Source: Ichthyophis bannanicus (lineage: Eukaryota; Chordata; Amphibia; Gymnophiona; Ichthyophiidae). Taken from it: DNA of 64,000 nt. Location of the stretch: assembly GCA_033557465.1 (NCBI GenBank), contig CM066033.1:589464438-589528437 (forward strand), read 5' to 3'. Made by a program: the position numbers and the translations under genes. The notes beneath the pieces were generated by a model. The model ran no database searches. It was not told the origin of the DNA and was given only the letters and a program-made list of their open reading frames with translations. Of this stretch, positions 30,347-42,206 are shown piece after piece (within the stretch, counting starts at the first letter, position 1; each line of letters begins with the position of its first letter).

Positions 30347-32419
30347 ATGATGTTCTACTACTACTGTTTTATGGGGGCGGTAGCCCTGGGATCCCTGGAA
30401 AAGACTTTTGCCCTACCCCCTTGTGCAGCCTGTATAACTACCACCCGAACTGGGATAAAGGTCACTCAAACTTTACTTTATCATTCCTACTATACTTGTA
30501 CTGGTATAGTTAGCCGATGTGTGTATAATGGTACAGAATTAAATATCTGTATGAAAGGAAAGAGTAAAATCTGTTTCAGTCCTCGTCAGAACCCCTCTTA
30601 TTATGTACTGGAGTTGCGCTGGAATGAGGAGGAGGGGGTCCTCATAAATGCCACACGTCAACTCTCCGATCCCACAAGACCCGTTATCCTAAATTTTGAT
30701 GCCTGCGAGGTGATAAACAGGAATGCTTATTACAAGTGTGGGTCTTGGGAACAAGCTTACTATTATGATGATAAATATATGTGTCCTGAAGGAGCATACG
30801 GATGGGGACGGTGTACTAGAAAGTATTCCCCAACCGTCTACAGCAAGTCATCTAAAGATGCCTACTTCTGTCCAAAGTGGGAATGTGTGTATTATGCTAC
30901 TTGGTCTGGTGGGCCTACTGGACAAGATGGAGATAATCGCAAAGCCATCTTAGAAAGATTATCATTACCTGAGCCTCAGAAGTGCAAGAAAGGTGCCTGT
31001 AATCCCCTACAGCTCCTCATACTTAACCCTAGCCAGTGGAAGCAGGGGTTCAGATTTGGGTTACGTATAGCGGGAGGCGGCACAGATCCTGGAACCTTCA
31101 TATATATACACAGCTAAATACTAAGACCCATGTATCCGCACCTTATCGAATACATCATTCCTTTTATGAGGCCATGCAGGCGGAATTTGAAATCCCTCAT
31201 ACCTCCCAAAACTTGTTCATTGAACTCGCTGGGGCAGTAGCATCTAGTCTAGTCTCCACATCTCTGATTGTTTCTTCTGTGGCGGAACTAAGATGGGAGA
31301 CCAATGGCCCTGGGAGGCGCAAGAAGTGAACTATTCCATTCCTTATAACCAGACTGCTCTACATAACACTACTAGTGAGTGGGTACTGGCTCACCCCATT
31401 GTTGGTAACTTGTGTTTTGCTCGTACAGGACCACAGTTTACTATGCTAGTCGGACAGCTGGTCTGTCTCAATCAGACGTTTTACAACAGTACCACTAAGA
31501 AGACGTCCTGGTGGTCGGGGGTAAACACTCCAGAACCCTCCAACCCTTTAGTCCTCTTCCCTACTCTTGCCAAGATCTGGACTAATCTGGCTTCTCATAG
31601 TACCTGGCAAGCTCCACCCGGACTATATTGGATTTGTGGAAATCGAGCATATGCTAAGCTTCCTCACCATTGGGGAGGAGCATGTGTATTAGGAACTATA
31701 CGACCTTCCTTCTTTCTTCTGCCCATTTCCCATGGAGAATGACTGGGTTTCCCTGTGTAGAAGAGTCAACAGAAACGAGAGGCCTTGAAAATAGGCCAAT
31801 GGGACAAATGTGATGAGGAGTGGCCACCTGAGAGAATCATTTCGTACTATGGACCCGCCACTTGGACACAAGATGGGACATGGGGATACCGCACTCCTGT
31901 ATATATGATAAATCGTATTATACGCTTACAAGCTGTTGTTGAAATAATAACGAATGAAACTAGTAAAGCACTAACTCTTTTAGCTAAGCAAAGTACACAA
32001 ATGCGTACAGCTATTTATCAGAATCGTTTAGCTCTAGATTATTTGTTAGCAGCTGAAGGTGGAGTATGTGGAAAATTGAATTTAACTGTTTGCAGATTGA
32101 CAATAATGGACAAGTTGTTGAAGATATAGCTACTCAAATGCGAAGACAAACATATGTGCCTGTCCAGACCTGGCATGGTCTGAAGCTTGATGGGTGGTTT
32201 GGTTCAACGTTTTCATGGTTAGGTGGTCTGAAGACCCTTGTGTTTATTGTATTATTCATGTTGGCTGTATGCTTGTTGCTCCCATGCCTATTACCCCTTT
32301 GCTTATGTATGATAACCTCAGTTATCGATAGCACTGTAGAACGGAAGGCAGCTACAAAGGTTTTAGCTATGTGGCAATATTTCCCTATACCCCATAATGA
32401 TGCTTTTACGCGAGTATAA
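30347..32419 (+). pseudogene. ERV1 env (surface and transmembrane), frameshifted
   Basis: 30347-31117 opens with a hydrophobic signal-like start and continues as a Cys-rich surface domain with N-glycosylation sites. Frames change near 31100, and the second piece contains a CFFC (CxxC) motif at 31269-31280 in the frame of 31293-31742, which ends in a Trp/Gly-rich stretch (GLYWICGNRAYAKLP). 31785-32129 carries transmembrane-subunit heptad sequence with [15 protein letters not shown]. 32066-32419 carries the ectodomain end, a membrane span (about 32235-32310) and a short tail. Frameshifts near 31100, 31745 and 32070 plus stops prevent a single product. Confidence 0.88.
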
Positions 32420-32465
32420 TGTGTGATTTAATTCCCACCCTTTTAACTTGTGGGTGAGAATAATC

Positions 32466-32477
32466 AAAGGGGGGAAA
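32466..32477 (+). promoter_or_regulatory. ERV1 polypurine tract
   Basis: AAAGGGGGGAAA directly before the 3' LTR, the plus-strand primer site. Confidence 0.85.
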
Positions 32478-32992
32478 TGTGGTAGGCTATGGCCTATAAT
32501 ACCTGCAAATATGAAAGGCCTGCAAGCTAGGCCCTGATTCCAACCCCCATCTGAGAAAAACCAAAAATCTGTAAAAGTTTGAGAAAACTGCTTAACAAGA
32601 AGTTCTTCATGAATTCATAAATCCTTTATTATTCTCTTGAGTTCTGATGATAGGAATGTTTCAATACTTGCATTCCTAGAGCTAGAAACGACCTCGCAGT
32701 AGAATTGTATCAATACCTAGAAACTGTGCCATTGTTAGAACAATCCTAGAGGAGGGAACCGGGTGCTAGGCCCAGAAAGGGTCTCCGACTGGACAAGTGC
32801 AGGGGGCGTTGGGACCAATAGAAAGTCTGCATGTATCAAACTGAAAAGAAATGTATAAAATGAAAATGTTTCTGTAAGAATTTTGCTCAGTCCTTTTTGA
32901 TGCTTGACTGTCTGAGCCTTGTGCACAATAAATTGGCTTGGACCCTGCAATTGATGCCTGGATTTATTCATTGTTTGCACTTCGCTGCTTCA
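32478..32992 (+). repeat. ERV1 3' LTR
   Basis: 515 bp, same ends as the 5' LTR; lacks 11 bp relative to it (1 bp and 10 bp deletions). It is followed by RTE-B starting GTCGAG. Confidence 0.92.
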
Positions 32993-33539
32993 GTCGAGTC
33001 AGTGTCGACTCATGGTGACCCTCTGAATAGTTGACCTAAACTGTGTTCGGTCTTCAGTCAGACAGCTCATTGTTGATAGAGCAGCACCCATAACTGCTGC
33101 TATTGGATTATCTATCTCAATGCCGGTCTTCCTCTTTTGCATTGACCTTCAACCTTTCCAAACATTATGTCTTTCGCTAACGATCTCTCTCTTCGCATGA
33201 TGTGTCCAAAGTATGAAAATCAAAGTCTTGTCATCTGAGCTTCTAAGAAGGGTTTGATGATCTTTATTACTGACTGGTTTGTTCTTCGGGCAGTTAATGA
33301 TATACACAGTATTCGTCGCCAGCACCATAATTCAAAAGAATCAATTTTCTTCCTATCTTTTTCACTGTCCAAGTTTCGCATCCATATGTTGTTACTGGCT
33401 ATTCTGCCAACAGCAATGCTTCGTCAGATTTCTTGACTGCTTGTCCTTTACTGATTGTTGATGCAAATAGGTTAAAGTTGTCAACTATTTCAATTTCTTC
33501 TCCATCAATGATGAACTTATTGATTTTGCCAGTTATCAG
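32993..33539 (-). pseudogene. RTE-B RT C-terminal region between the two ERVs
   Basis: Matches RTE-A 3050-3690 on the minus strand, with shared words such as GTGTTCGGTCTTCAGTCAG and CTCTTCGCATGATGTGTCC. No long frame is open; several deletions relative to RTE-A are visible (for example near 33255 and 33395). It stops at the ERV2 insertion and continues at 42207. Confidence 0.88.
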
Positions 33540-34128
33540 TGAAAGTAAGCTTGTCTGTACAGGGTGGTGTACACAACCAGACTGTCTAATAAAACCTGAG
33601 AAAGAGTTACAATTGTTCAAAATGTTGCTTAGAAATAAACTTCATATATTTGCTTACTAAGTAGGTGAAGAGGTACAAGTCCTGTAAGCTATGTGAAATA
33701 AGAAAAAGGGCAGCTTGTCCTCCAGTCTTTCAGTCTCAGGGTTACCAGATATCAAGCAGTCAGCAGTAAACTTAATATCTACAGTTATGTCTTGGAATAC
33801 ATGTATGTCTCCTCATACTGACCTATGTTGATTAGAAATTGACCTATGATGTTATGAATACCTGACGTAGAACAATAAAGTGAAATTATGCTGTATCATC
33901 CAAAAGAGCCTTATAAATAAAGTAAACCATAGCTAATAGTTAGAGTAAACAAAGAGAACTTGTTTCTATTTGTTTCTCTCCCAAAGTTTTGGTATATCTA
34001 TATATATAGAAGTGTGTGGTATTTTATTGCTGTCTTATAGATTTCCTTCTCATTGCTTTGAGTGTGGTTTTCCGGTACTCCAAGAGCCCTGCAGTGTTGC
34101 TGGTGAGAGGGGCGCAGAGTATCTTTCA
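33540..34128 (+). repeat. ERV2 5' LTR
   Basis: 589 bp. TATAAATA at 33912-33919 is a promoter candidate. It differs from the 3' LTR by about eight or nine substitutions and a 7-bp indel (near 33859), by eye about 98.5% identity. Confidence 0.93.
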
Positions 34129-34130
34129 GT

Positions 34131-34148
34131 TTGTGCCATGACTCGGAT
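34131..34148 (+). promoter_or_regulatory. ERV2 primer-binding site, tRNA-His-like
   Basis: TTGTGCCATGACTCGGAT, three bases after the LTR, matches the tRNA-His-type primer site known from HERV-H at 16 of 18 positions. Mismatches are in the second and eighth bases. Confidence 0.6.
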
Positions 34149-34210
34149 TACAGATTTCTACATTCCTGGCAAGGGCAGAAGGTGTTTGTGAGTATTATAT
34201 GGTGACAGCA

Positions 34211-36083
34211 ATGGGTAATCTGTTAGGTAGACGGGATTTGTCTCAGTTGCGTGAATGGCATGACAAAGCTAAGGTTTTAGCTGTTCAGAAAGGTAGCCCT
34301 TCTTATTGTATGTGTGAGAAGTATGGGGATATGGCTACTAATTATATTGTACACTGGCATGCAGTGACTAAAGATAATGTGCTTCTACAGTTTCCTTTGG
34401 AGGGAACTTTTTCTATAGATAAACTTCGTTATCTGAAATGTGCCTTGCAGGCTAAACGTAAATTATGTGATGCCCGTGAAGGGCTAGTGTTTAATTGGTG
34501 GCAACGAATGGCACATGATACGGAAAATGATTTGTTTGTGTTAAAGAATGCTGGAGCTGGTAAAGCGAGTGAATCACAGGAGAACGATAGTGAACAGGCA
34601 GGGAAATTCCCAGCAGTTCTTTCTCCAGAATATGATGCAGATGTGGCTGCATTGGTAGTTGGAGCTGGAATAGTCTCCCCCTGTTTCATCTGAGAGTCAT
34701 GTAACTTCTGGAAGGGGGAGGGTCACTCGTGCAGCAGAACTAAGAGAAGAGATAAGGAATAAACAGAAGATATTGGGGGATGCAAAGTTTGAAGATTTCA
34801 GTAATTGTAATGTTTCTCAGCTTAGAGAAGTGAGTGCACTTTTTAGCCGTGAGATAGAAAGTATTGTGCATATGATAGAAACCTTAAAGGGAATAGTAAG
34901 GAATAATATTTCTGCTACAAAGGAATTGGGAATTTCTAGTAAACTTATTGATAATATTGAGAAAGATCTGGATAAGCATTTTATAACCTATAAGGAAAAA
35001 TGTGATCAATTATATGGTGATATAAGCTTTCTTCAGACTGTTTTACGCCAACATAATGACCCATGTTCTGTAACTGCAAAACCTGTAGAAGAAGATATAG
35101 TACCTGCATATCCTTTTCGTGTATATCCAACAGGACCTACAGGTGCAATGACTGTACCTGCAAATTGGAGTCCTAAAGAAGTATTTGATTTGGCTAAAAC
35201 CTTTCCTGATTACAGGGAAAATTCAGGTAGATTTGTGTCCTTGTGGTCTCAAATAATTAATAGTTATAATCCTACTTGGGCAGATCTAGATAATCTGCTC
35301 AGATCTGTTTTCATTAATCCAGCTGATTTTCATAAGGTAACCCATCCAATTAGAGATGATAATTGGGTATGGCCACAGACAGACCCTGTGACAGATCTTC
35401 AAGAACAGACACAAAGAGATAATTTTGTTCTATGTAGAGAAAAATTGTTAGAATCTCTTAAAACAGTATGTAAGCCTGTGAAGGACTGGTCAAAACTCAC
35501 TTCTTTAACACAGGAAAGGGGTGAAAAAGTTACAGCTTTTCACACTAGGTGTATGCTAGCTTTTAAGGATTATTCTGGTGAGACAGAAAATACACCTTCA
35601 GGATTTACTAATATTTTTGTAAATGGTTTGATTCCAAGAATAAAAGAAATTTTGGAAACTTCAATAATAGATTGGCCTGCTGGATCAGCTGATGCAATTT
35701 TTGAGGGTGCACGGTACAGTGAGTTGAAATATCTCAAGGAATTGCAGGAGCAACAAACCAGATTAGATGTAAATAAGACTAAACTGCTCAATTTACAAAT
35801 TGCTTCTATGCATCCAGCCCTAGGAAGGGGGCGGGGGAGAGGCAGGTTCAGAGGAAGCTATGGGAATTCTCAGCGAGGCAATTCTCAGCGAGGGCGTGGA
35901 CAAGCCAGAGGAATGCGTGCTTGTTGTACATGTGGTGAGTGTGGCCATTTACAGCGAGAATGTCCACAGAATCGGAATCTGGATGGCCAGAGAGCTGAGT
36001 GCCTTCCTCCCCCACCTGCTGAGTTCACTCCTGTATATCAATGTTTTTCAAACCCAGAAGATTGTGATTCTTGGGATGCATGA
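34211..36083 (+). pseudogene. ERV2 gag
   Basis: Start at ATG 34211 gives MGNLLGRRD, a myristoylation-type start (an upstream ATG lies at 34199). The first part is open to 34693; a frameshift follows and the frame reopens at 34773-36083 (437 codons). It contains a coiled-coil-like stretch, a capsid with FRVYPTGPTGAM and ERGEKVTAFHTRCMLAF (major-homology-like region), an RG-rich box (GRGRGRGRFRGSYG) with a QRGNSQRG repeat, and one zinc knuckle CCTCGECGHLQREC. Apart from the frameshift near 34700 it is open. It ends at TGA 36081-36083. Confidence 0.9.
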
Positions 36084-37661
36084 CTATTATTGAATCTGAA
36101 TGTAACTTCTCAGGGTGAGTAAGAAGCTAAACTGGGAGGCTCTACTGTGAAATTCATCATTGATTCGGGAGCTACTACATCTGCGCTGCGTCTACAGGAT
36201 TTGCCTGACGTTTATCATACTCAGCTAGCACAAGCTCCAACAGTGCATTGTGAAGGCATTGAAGGAAAGATAATTCCTCATCGTAAACTTGAAGCTTTGC
36301 CTTTGCAGATTGGAGAGACTGTGTACCCTACTAACTTTCTGGTAGGAGACACATTACCAGTGAATCTTTTGGGTCACAATTTCTTGGCTTCTCATCATGC
36401 AACTTTATCCTGGATGAGTGGAAAGTTACATTTTCAGTTGTATTCTCTCTCTGAAGTGCAGCCCCCTGCGGATGTCAAAGTTATTCACCCTGCTCTCAGA
36501 AGACTTCCATCTACTCTGTGGGCAGTTCCAGGATCCAATGTCGGATGCCTCTCGATTCCTCCTGTGAAGATTACCTTAAAACCTGGAGTACAACTTCCTA
36601 GACTCAAACAGTATCCACTATCAGCAGCTGCTATAGATGGAATTCGTCCGGTAATTGAAGATTTACAGATGCAAGGTGTCATCTATCCTACTACGTCGCC
36701 ATGTAATACTCCAATTCTTCCTGTACTGAAAGCTGACGGCAAGACTTATCGATTTGTGCAAGATCTGCGAGCTGTTAACAAGGTAATTTTGCAAATCTTT
36801 CCCTTGGTACCTAATCCGCATGATATCTGGACACAGGTACCTTCAGAGACTACTTGGTTTTCTGTTGTAGATTTGAGTTCTGCTTATTTTTCAGTGAGAA
36901 TTAGCAAAGAAAACCAATTTTTATTTGCTTTTCATTTTGACAATCAGCAGTATACATGGACTACGCTGTGCCAGGGCTACACTGACAGTCCTGCTTACTT
37001 CTCGTAGGCCCTAAGAACTGCATTATTAGATGTGAAGCTTGACCAATCCTCTTTAATTCAATATGTGGATGATTTGCTTTTGTGTTCACCAAGTTATGAG
37101 ATTTGTCTATCAGACTCTTTGTCTTTATTAGCTCATATTGCCAAATTAGGACTGAAAGTTAATTTGTCTAAACTGCAATTTGTATCTCAAAATGTTATTT
37201 TTCTGGGTGTTGTTCTAACTCCAGCTGGTCGTGAAATTACTTCTGCCAGATTGGAACCTATTCTATCATTGTCTTTCCCAGCGACACCAGTGTTGTTACG
37301 TAGATTCCTGAGATTATTGATTTTCTGTAAACAGTGGATAGCTAATTTTTCAGACCTTACAGCTCCGCTTTATGCGTTGATTGGGAAAGAGGGTCCACAG
37401 GGTCTCATTGTACCTACGTTATCACAGTGGGAAGCTGTTGTAAATTGAAAGACTGCACTAAGCACTACACCGTGTTTGTCTTTTCCAGACTATTCTTTAA
37501 CATTCAAATTGTATGTGGCTAGTTCAGCCATATCTGCCACATGTGTGCTTTTGCAAGCATTTCCAACTGGTCGCAAGCCGATAGGATATTTTTCAAAGCG
37601 GTTTGATTCAGTGACTTCCTCCATGCTTGCGCAGTTTAGTATCGGTGGCATTTGCAATTGA
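36084..37661 (+). pseudogene. ERV2 protease and reverse transcriptase
   Basis: Continues in the gag frame after TGA 36081 and a TAA near 36120. The protease active site is IIDSGATTSAL, with LLGHNFLASH downstream. RT motifs: LPVLKADGKTYRFVQDLR, SVVDLSSAYFSV (Asp), an ending segment cut by TAG at 37005-37007, then in the same frame SLIQYVDDLLLCSP with catalytic YVDD at 37062-37073, and LKVNLSKLQF. Further in-frame stops are at 37446 and 37659. The catalytic residues I can see are all present. Confidence 0.9.
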
Positions 37662-39609
37662 AATTACTGATTTTTTAGTGTTACAGCACCCTCCTGAGGT
37701 ATATGTGGCACATTCCGTTTCTAGGTTGCTCCATTTAACTAAAACTCAGCCTTTGTCTTCCACACATTTGTTGACTCTGGAATTGATAATTTCTCAGTCT
37801 CATATAAAAATATGTACTACGTCCATATGCAATCCATCTACGCTCCTGGCTCCTTTGGCAGATCTGGTGGAGGAGGATGGGTCCCATGATTGTTTTCAAA
37901 GTATTTTGACATCTTCCCGTGCTAGACCTGATCTCTCACCTGTACCCCTGCCAGCCCCGGATGTAACCTTATTTGTGGATGGTTCGGCTTTCAGAGATGA
38001 AATGGGAAAACTTCGTGTAGGCTATGCGGTAACCACAATTGATGACGTGGTTGAATCAGCTTCTCTGCCATTTTCTAGTGCCCAGTTAGCAGAAGTTTTT
38101 GCATTGACACGTGCTCTTGAACTCTCTAGATATCTTCTAGCAAATATATATTCAGATAGCTCCTATGCAATGAGTGTTCTATGGGATTTTGGCAATATTT
38201 GGTTGCAACGAGGATTTTTAACTTCTGCTAATAAACCAATTAAACATGCTAAACACATTTACCGTTTGTTACAAGCCGTTCTCTTGCCAGCACAAGTTGC
38301 AGTTTTAAAATGTAAAGGACATTCCTCTGCTGGTGATTTAGTTTCAAAGGGCAATCGTTTTGCAGACCAAGAAGCGCGGAAGGCTGCTCTTCAGGCATTA
38401 GTGTCACCAACGCTGCTGTATTTAAAGCCTTCTAATATGACTTTGTTCTCCTTGTCCTCTCTTTTACAGCAGTATCGAGACACTTCCCTTGAAACCAAAA
38501 CTCTATGGACTTCATGGGGTGCATCCTGTGATACTCAGGGCTACTGGAAGAAGGAGCACCTACTCATTTGCCCTGACTCTCTTTTGTTTCCGCTTGCTCT
38601 GTTCCTGCATCATAAACTTCACTTATCCGCTGCAGCCATGACTCATGCCTTTGCGGTTTTGTGGTATCACCCGAAGTTTATTTCTGTGGCATAGGCTGTG
38701 TATGCTGCTTGCTTGGATTGTTTGCAGGCTGGCAGGGTGGGGCCCCTTCTGAAGATTGCTGCTGCTCTTCCCAGACCTTCTGGACCATTTCTGATTTTGC
38801 AGCTTGATTTTACTGATTTGCCCTGTGCCAGAGGAGGGACGCGGTATTTGTTGGTGATCACTTGTCTTTTCTCTGGGTGGGTGGAGGCTTATCCCACTAT
38901 CAGTATGACAGCTGGGGTTGCCATAAAATTGTTGCTCACTCAGTTTATTCCTGTCTGGGGTGTACCTTTTGTTCTTTCTTCTGATCAGGGTCCAGCCTTC
39001 ATTGCACGTGTCTGGGAGGATATTGAAAATTGGTTTGGTGTCAAAAGACAACTGCACACACCCTATCATCCGCAAAGCTCTGGCCAAGTAGAGCAGATGA
39101 ATAGGACTCTCAAAGGTTTCTTGCACACTATGACACAGGATTGGGCTACAGATTGGACAGAAGCCCTTCCTTTTGCCCTTATGGCGGTGCGTAACTCCCC
39201 CCAGCGCACTCGAGGAGGTCTGACACCATATGAAATAGTTACTGGACGTCCAGCTACTTCTCCACATGCCTTGGCAGTTATCCCAGACCCCCAGTTGTTG
39301 CGCAGCGATATCTTAACTTATTGTGCACGATTGCACTCAGTCCTGTCTGTTTCCCCTTTATTGAAGGTGAATCCTCAACAAGATGCTCCTCCGGAATCAT
39401 CACATCCGGACATGAAACCAGGGGATTGGGTCCTGATTAAGAATTTGCATCCAAAGACGCTTCTGGCTCCGAAATTCCTAGGTCCATTCCATGTACTTCT
39501 GGTGGGATATTCAGCCTGTAAAGTGGAAGGACATTCTCGTTGGATACATCTTACGCAGTGTAAGAAGGCTCCCTCACAAGATCCGAAAGGTGGTTCTCCG
39601 CATCCATGA
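37627..39609 (+). pseudogene. ERV2 RNase H and integrase
   Basis: A +1 shift near 37627-37661 leads into a 356-codon frame: RNase H with LFVDGSAFRDE (Asp), AEVFALTRALE (Glu), IYSDSSYAM (Asp) and GNRFADQEARKAA (Asp), then the integrase zinc region with paired His (LHHKLHLSAAAMTHAF). TAG at 38692 is a single in-frame stop. The next frame (38698-39609) begins with CLDC and carries catalytic Asp in LQLDFTDLP, Asp in SSDQGPAF and Glu in SGQVEQMNRTLK, and the GPF-type C-terminal module (FLGPFHVLLVGYSACKV). All catalytic residues are retained. Confidence 0.92.
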
Positions 39610-40018
39610 TTCAAGAAATACAACGCAGACTCCTCGGACAACAGTGATATTGCAGAAAAAGATTTTTATGATTTAAAGTACTTTCAGAGAGAATAATGGT
39701 GACATCACAGAAAAAGATTATTGTATTAAGTAAATTCTGAATGGACTATTCATGCAAAATGCTTTTGTTCGGCATTTATAGTATTGCTTAGAGGGATGAG
39801 GTTAGTTTAGATTAGTATTTTCTTGATATATATGTAATGACCTTTAGGTACTTAACCTCTACTTCATAAACTTATTGAGACTTAGAGGCTAATTATAGCT
39901 ATAGTATATATCTTCATTATATAAAGGAGAGTATTAAGAAGAGTAGGTATATTTTCAGTTTTGATTTCGTATATTTTTAAGTAATTATAGTTTTAGATAT
40001 TTAAAAGTTTTACTAAGA
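39610..40018 (+). other. ERV2 pol-env spacer
   Basis: About 400 bp, A/T-rich and without a coding frame. It probably holds the env splice acceptor, but I cannot fix one. Confidence 0.45.
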
Positions 40019-41608
40019 ATGTTTTTATATCTAATCTTAGTTGTGCTGAGGCATATTAGTGGTAGCAAAGCAGTGCTGCAGTTAGAACCTTGGGAATGTT
40101 ATGAGGAATATTCAAATATTTTCGAGTCACAAGTACACTCAGTGACAAAACATTTTAATTTATCAGATTGTGTAGTGTGTCTTCCATCTGTGACAGCTAC
40201 TCAACATGGATTTCTACCTAGGGTTAGGCCTAAGACCTTTGAAGAGTTTTGTGACATAGCTTTTAATCTAACTACTGTACAATGGTCTCATACAAACCCA
40301 GAACCTAGAATAGTTAGTTCTATGCCTCTACAAAATCCTCCAATATGTTTTATGGGTCAGGGTAAGGGAAGAAAGGTAGGGGATACTCCATGGAACGTTT
40401 GTAGAATAGTAATGCTGCATAATTCTTCTATCTGGTATAAGAAATCCCATGTAGGAAACTCTTATATTTCAGTAGTACAATTAATGTCAGTTCAAGGGAA
40501 CCAGGTGCATGATTATGAATTACTACAATATAATAGTTCTGGCTACCCTTTGAATGACTCTAGTTCAGACTTAGACATACCTAACTGGAGTCTCCCTTTA
40601 CTAGGGTATTATCATCCCTGGAAACGTAATTTGTCTGGAGGGCTTAAAGAAATGGACATGACTCAGTGGGCTTTGAATAATTGTATCCAGAATATATCTT
40701 GTCCCCAGAATTTGACAATCTGGAAAGATGGCTTAGTGGCTTTAGAAGGAGATTATTTTGTGTGTGGTACGTTTGCGTATACAGAGCTTCCCAGAGGTTG
40801 GTCAGGTACTTGTTATATAGCCCAATTAGATACCCCGTGGCGATTTGTACCTTACCAAAACATTACTTTATTATCAACCCTGAACAATTCTTTTAGAAGA
40901 AAAAGGGATGTTTCTCCTCAGGATAAGGCCATAGAGGCTGCTCAACAACTGGTAGACACTACAAAACCTTTAACTAAATCTCAAATAGATGCATTCACAG
41001 GTACTGTGTGGCTTTCAACCTCTGGAGCTATAGCACCCACCAGAGAATATGGTACCCAGATTATGTGACTACAGGCAGTTGTTGAACTTACAGCCCTGGA
41101 TCTCACTGAGGCAAATCGTGTATTGCAAGGTGCAGTGAACAAAGTGTCAGCTTATGCAGCCCAGAACCGAATGGCTTTAGACTATCTCCTAGCAAAGGAA
41201 AATGGTGTGTGCGGAGTAATAGTTGGTTTTTGTTGTAGTATGCTTGATAATAATGGAAAAATAGTAAAAGGCCTATTAGATAAAGTTAGAAACCGTACTT
41301 TTGTTTCAAGTGATAGTTATGTAAGTTCTTTTTCAGATCTATTTGATTCTGTTTCTTCATTTTGGAATTCATTATCCAGGCCTTTGCAAGGCATGTTAGC
41401 ATCATTACTTGGCTTTTTGGGGATTCTCATTCTAGGAGTATTAATTCTCTGTGTAATATCAGCCTGCTGTAAGAAATCAGTGGAATCACTGACCCCTACA
41501 ATGATGTTACAGATTGACCCAGAATCTAGTTTTAATTCCACTTTAATGGCAATGTCTGAGTTTCCTTACTTTGGGAATGATTCTTTACAGAATCAGAGGA
41601 GGGACTGA
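40019..41608 (+). pseudogene. ERV2 env, one stop codon short of open
   Basis: One frame of 530 codons including the terminator. The signal-like start is MFLYLILVVLRHI. The surface subunit has many N-x-S/T sites and a CVVC (CxxC) near residue 58. A furin-type site RRKRD lies near residue 297. The transmembrane subunit has QNRMALDYLLAKENGVCG followed by a CX6CC (CGVIVGFCC), a membrane span with LLGFLGILILGVLILCVIS and a cytoplasmic tail. A single TGA at 41066-41068 interrupts it after the fusion-peptide region. The natural stop, TGA 41606-41608, uses the first bases of the 3' LTR. Env mediates entry in exogenous relatives. Confidence 0.93.
41592..41605 (+). promoter_or_regulatory. ERV2 polypurine tract
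   Basis: ATCAGAGGAGGGAC, purine-rich, immediately upstream of the 3' LTR and within the end of env. Confidence 0.7.
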
Positions 41609-42201
41609 AAGTAAGCTTGTCTGTACAGGGTGGTGTACACAACCAGACTGTCTAATAAAACCTGAGAAAAAGTTACAATTGTTCAAAACGTTGCTTAGAA
41701 ATAAACTTCATATATTTGCTTACTAAGTAGGTGAAGAGGTACAAGTCCTGTAAGCTATGTGAAATAAGAAAAAGGGCAGCTTGTCCTCCAGTCTTTCAGT
41801 CTCAGGGTTACCAGATATCAAGCAGTCAGCAGTAAACTTAATATCTACAGTTATGTCTTGGAATACATGTATGTCTCCTCATACTGACCTATGTTGATTA
41901 GAAATTTACCTATGATGTTATGAATACGTAATACCTGACGTAGAACAAAAAAGTGAAATTATGCTGTATCATCCAAAAGAGCCTTATAAATAAAGTAAAC
42001 CATAGCTAATAGTTAGAGTAAACAAAGAGAACTTGTTTCTATTTGTTTCTCTCCCAAAGTTTTGGTATATCTATATATATAGAAGTGTGTGGTATTTTAT
42101 TGCTGTCTTATAGATTTCCTTCTCATTGCTTTGAGTGTGGCTTTCCGTGACTCCAAGAGCCCTGCAGTGTTGCTGGTGAGGGGGGCGCAGAGTATCTTTC
42201 A
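41606..42201 (+). repeat. ERV2 3' LTR
   Basis: 596 bp, TGAAAG...CTTTCA; followed by the ATCAG duplication at 42202-42206. Confidence 0.93.
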
Positions 42202-42206
42202 ATCAG

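Larger units (their letters stand above)
21157..32992 (+). mobile_element. ERV1: class-I (gammaretrovirus-like) provirus, degraded
   Basis: LTRs at 21157-21682 and 32478-32992, TG...CA ends, flanking GTCAA (21152-21156) and GTCGA (32993-32997) as a probable 5-bp duplication with one change. Gene order is gag, TAG, pro, RT, RNase H, integrase, env. A single CCHC zinc knuckle and gag and pol in one frame separated by TAG are gammaretroviral traits. Two L2-like LINEs interrupt pol. Many stops and frameshifts make it non-functional. Confidence 0.93.
33540..42201 (+). mobile_element. ERV2: class-I-like provirus, comparatively well preserved
   Basis: LTRs at 33540-34128 and 41606-42201, ends TGAAAG...CTTTCA, flanked by ATCAG at 33535-33539 and 42202-42206. 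It lies within RTE-B. Gag, pro, pol and env are all present in normal order. Gag and pol share a frame. Env has a CxxC in SU, an RRKR cleavage site and a CX6CC in TM, which are traits of gamma/epsilon-like class-I ERVs. The internal proteins and LTR differ from ERV1, so this is a separate lineage. Confidence 0.94.

Noticed and set aside
38623..39267. 214-codon minus-strand ORF
   Set aside because: Antisense to ERV2 integrase, which has all catalytic motifs on the plus strand.
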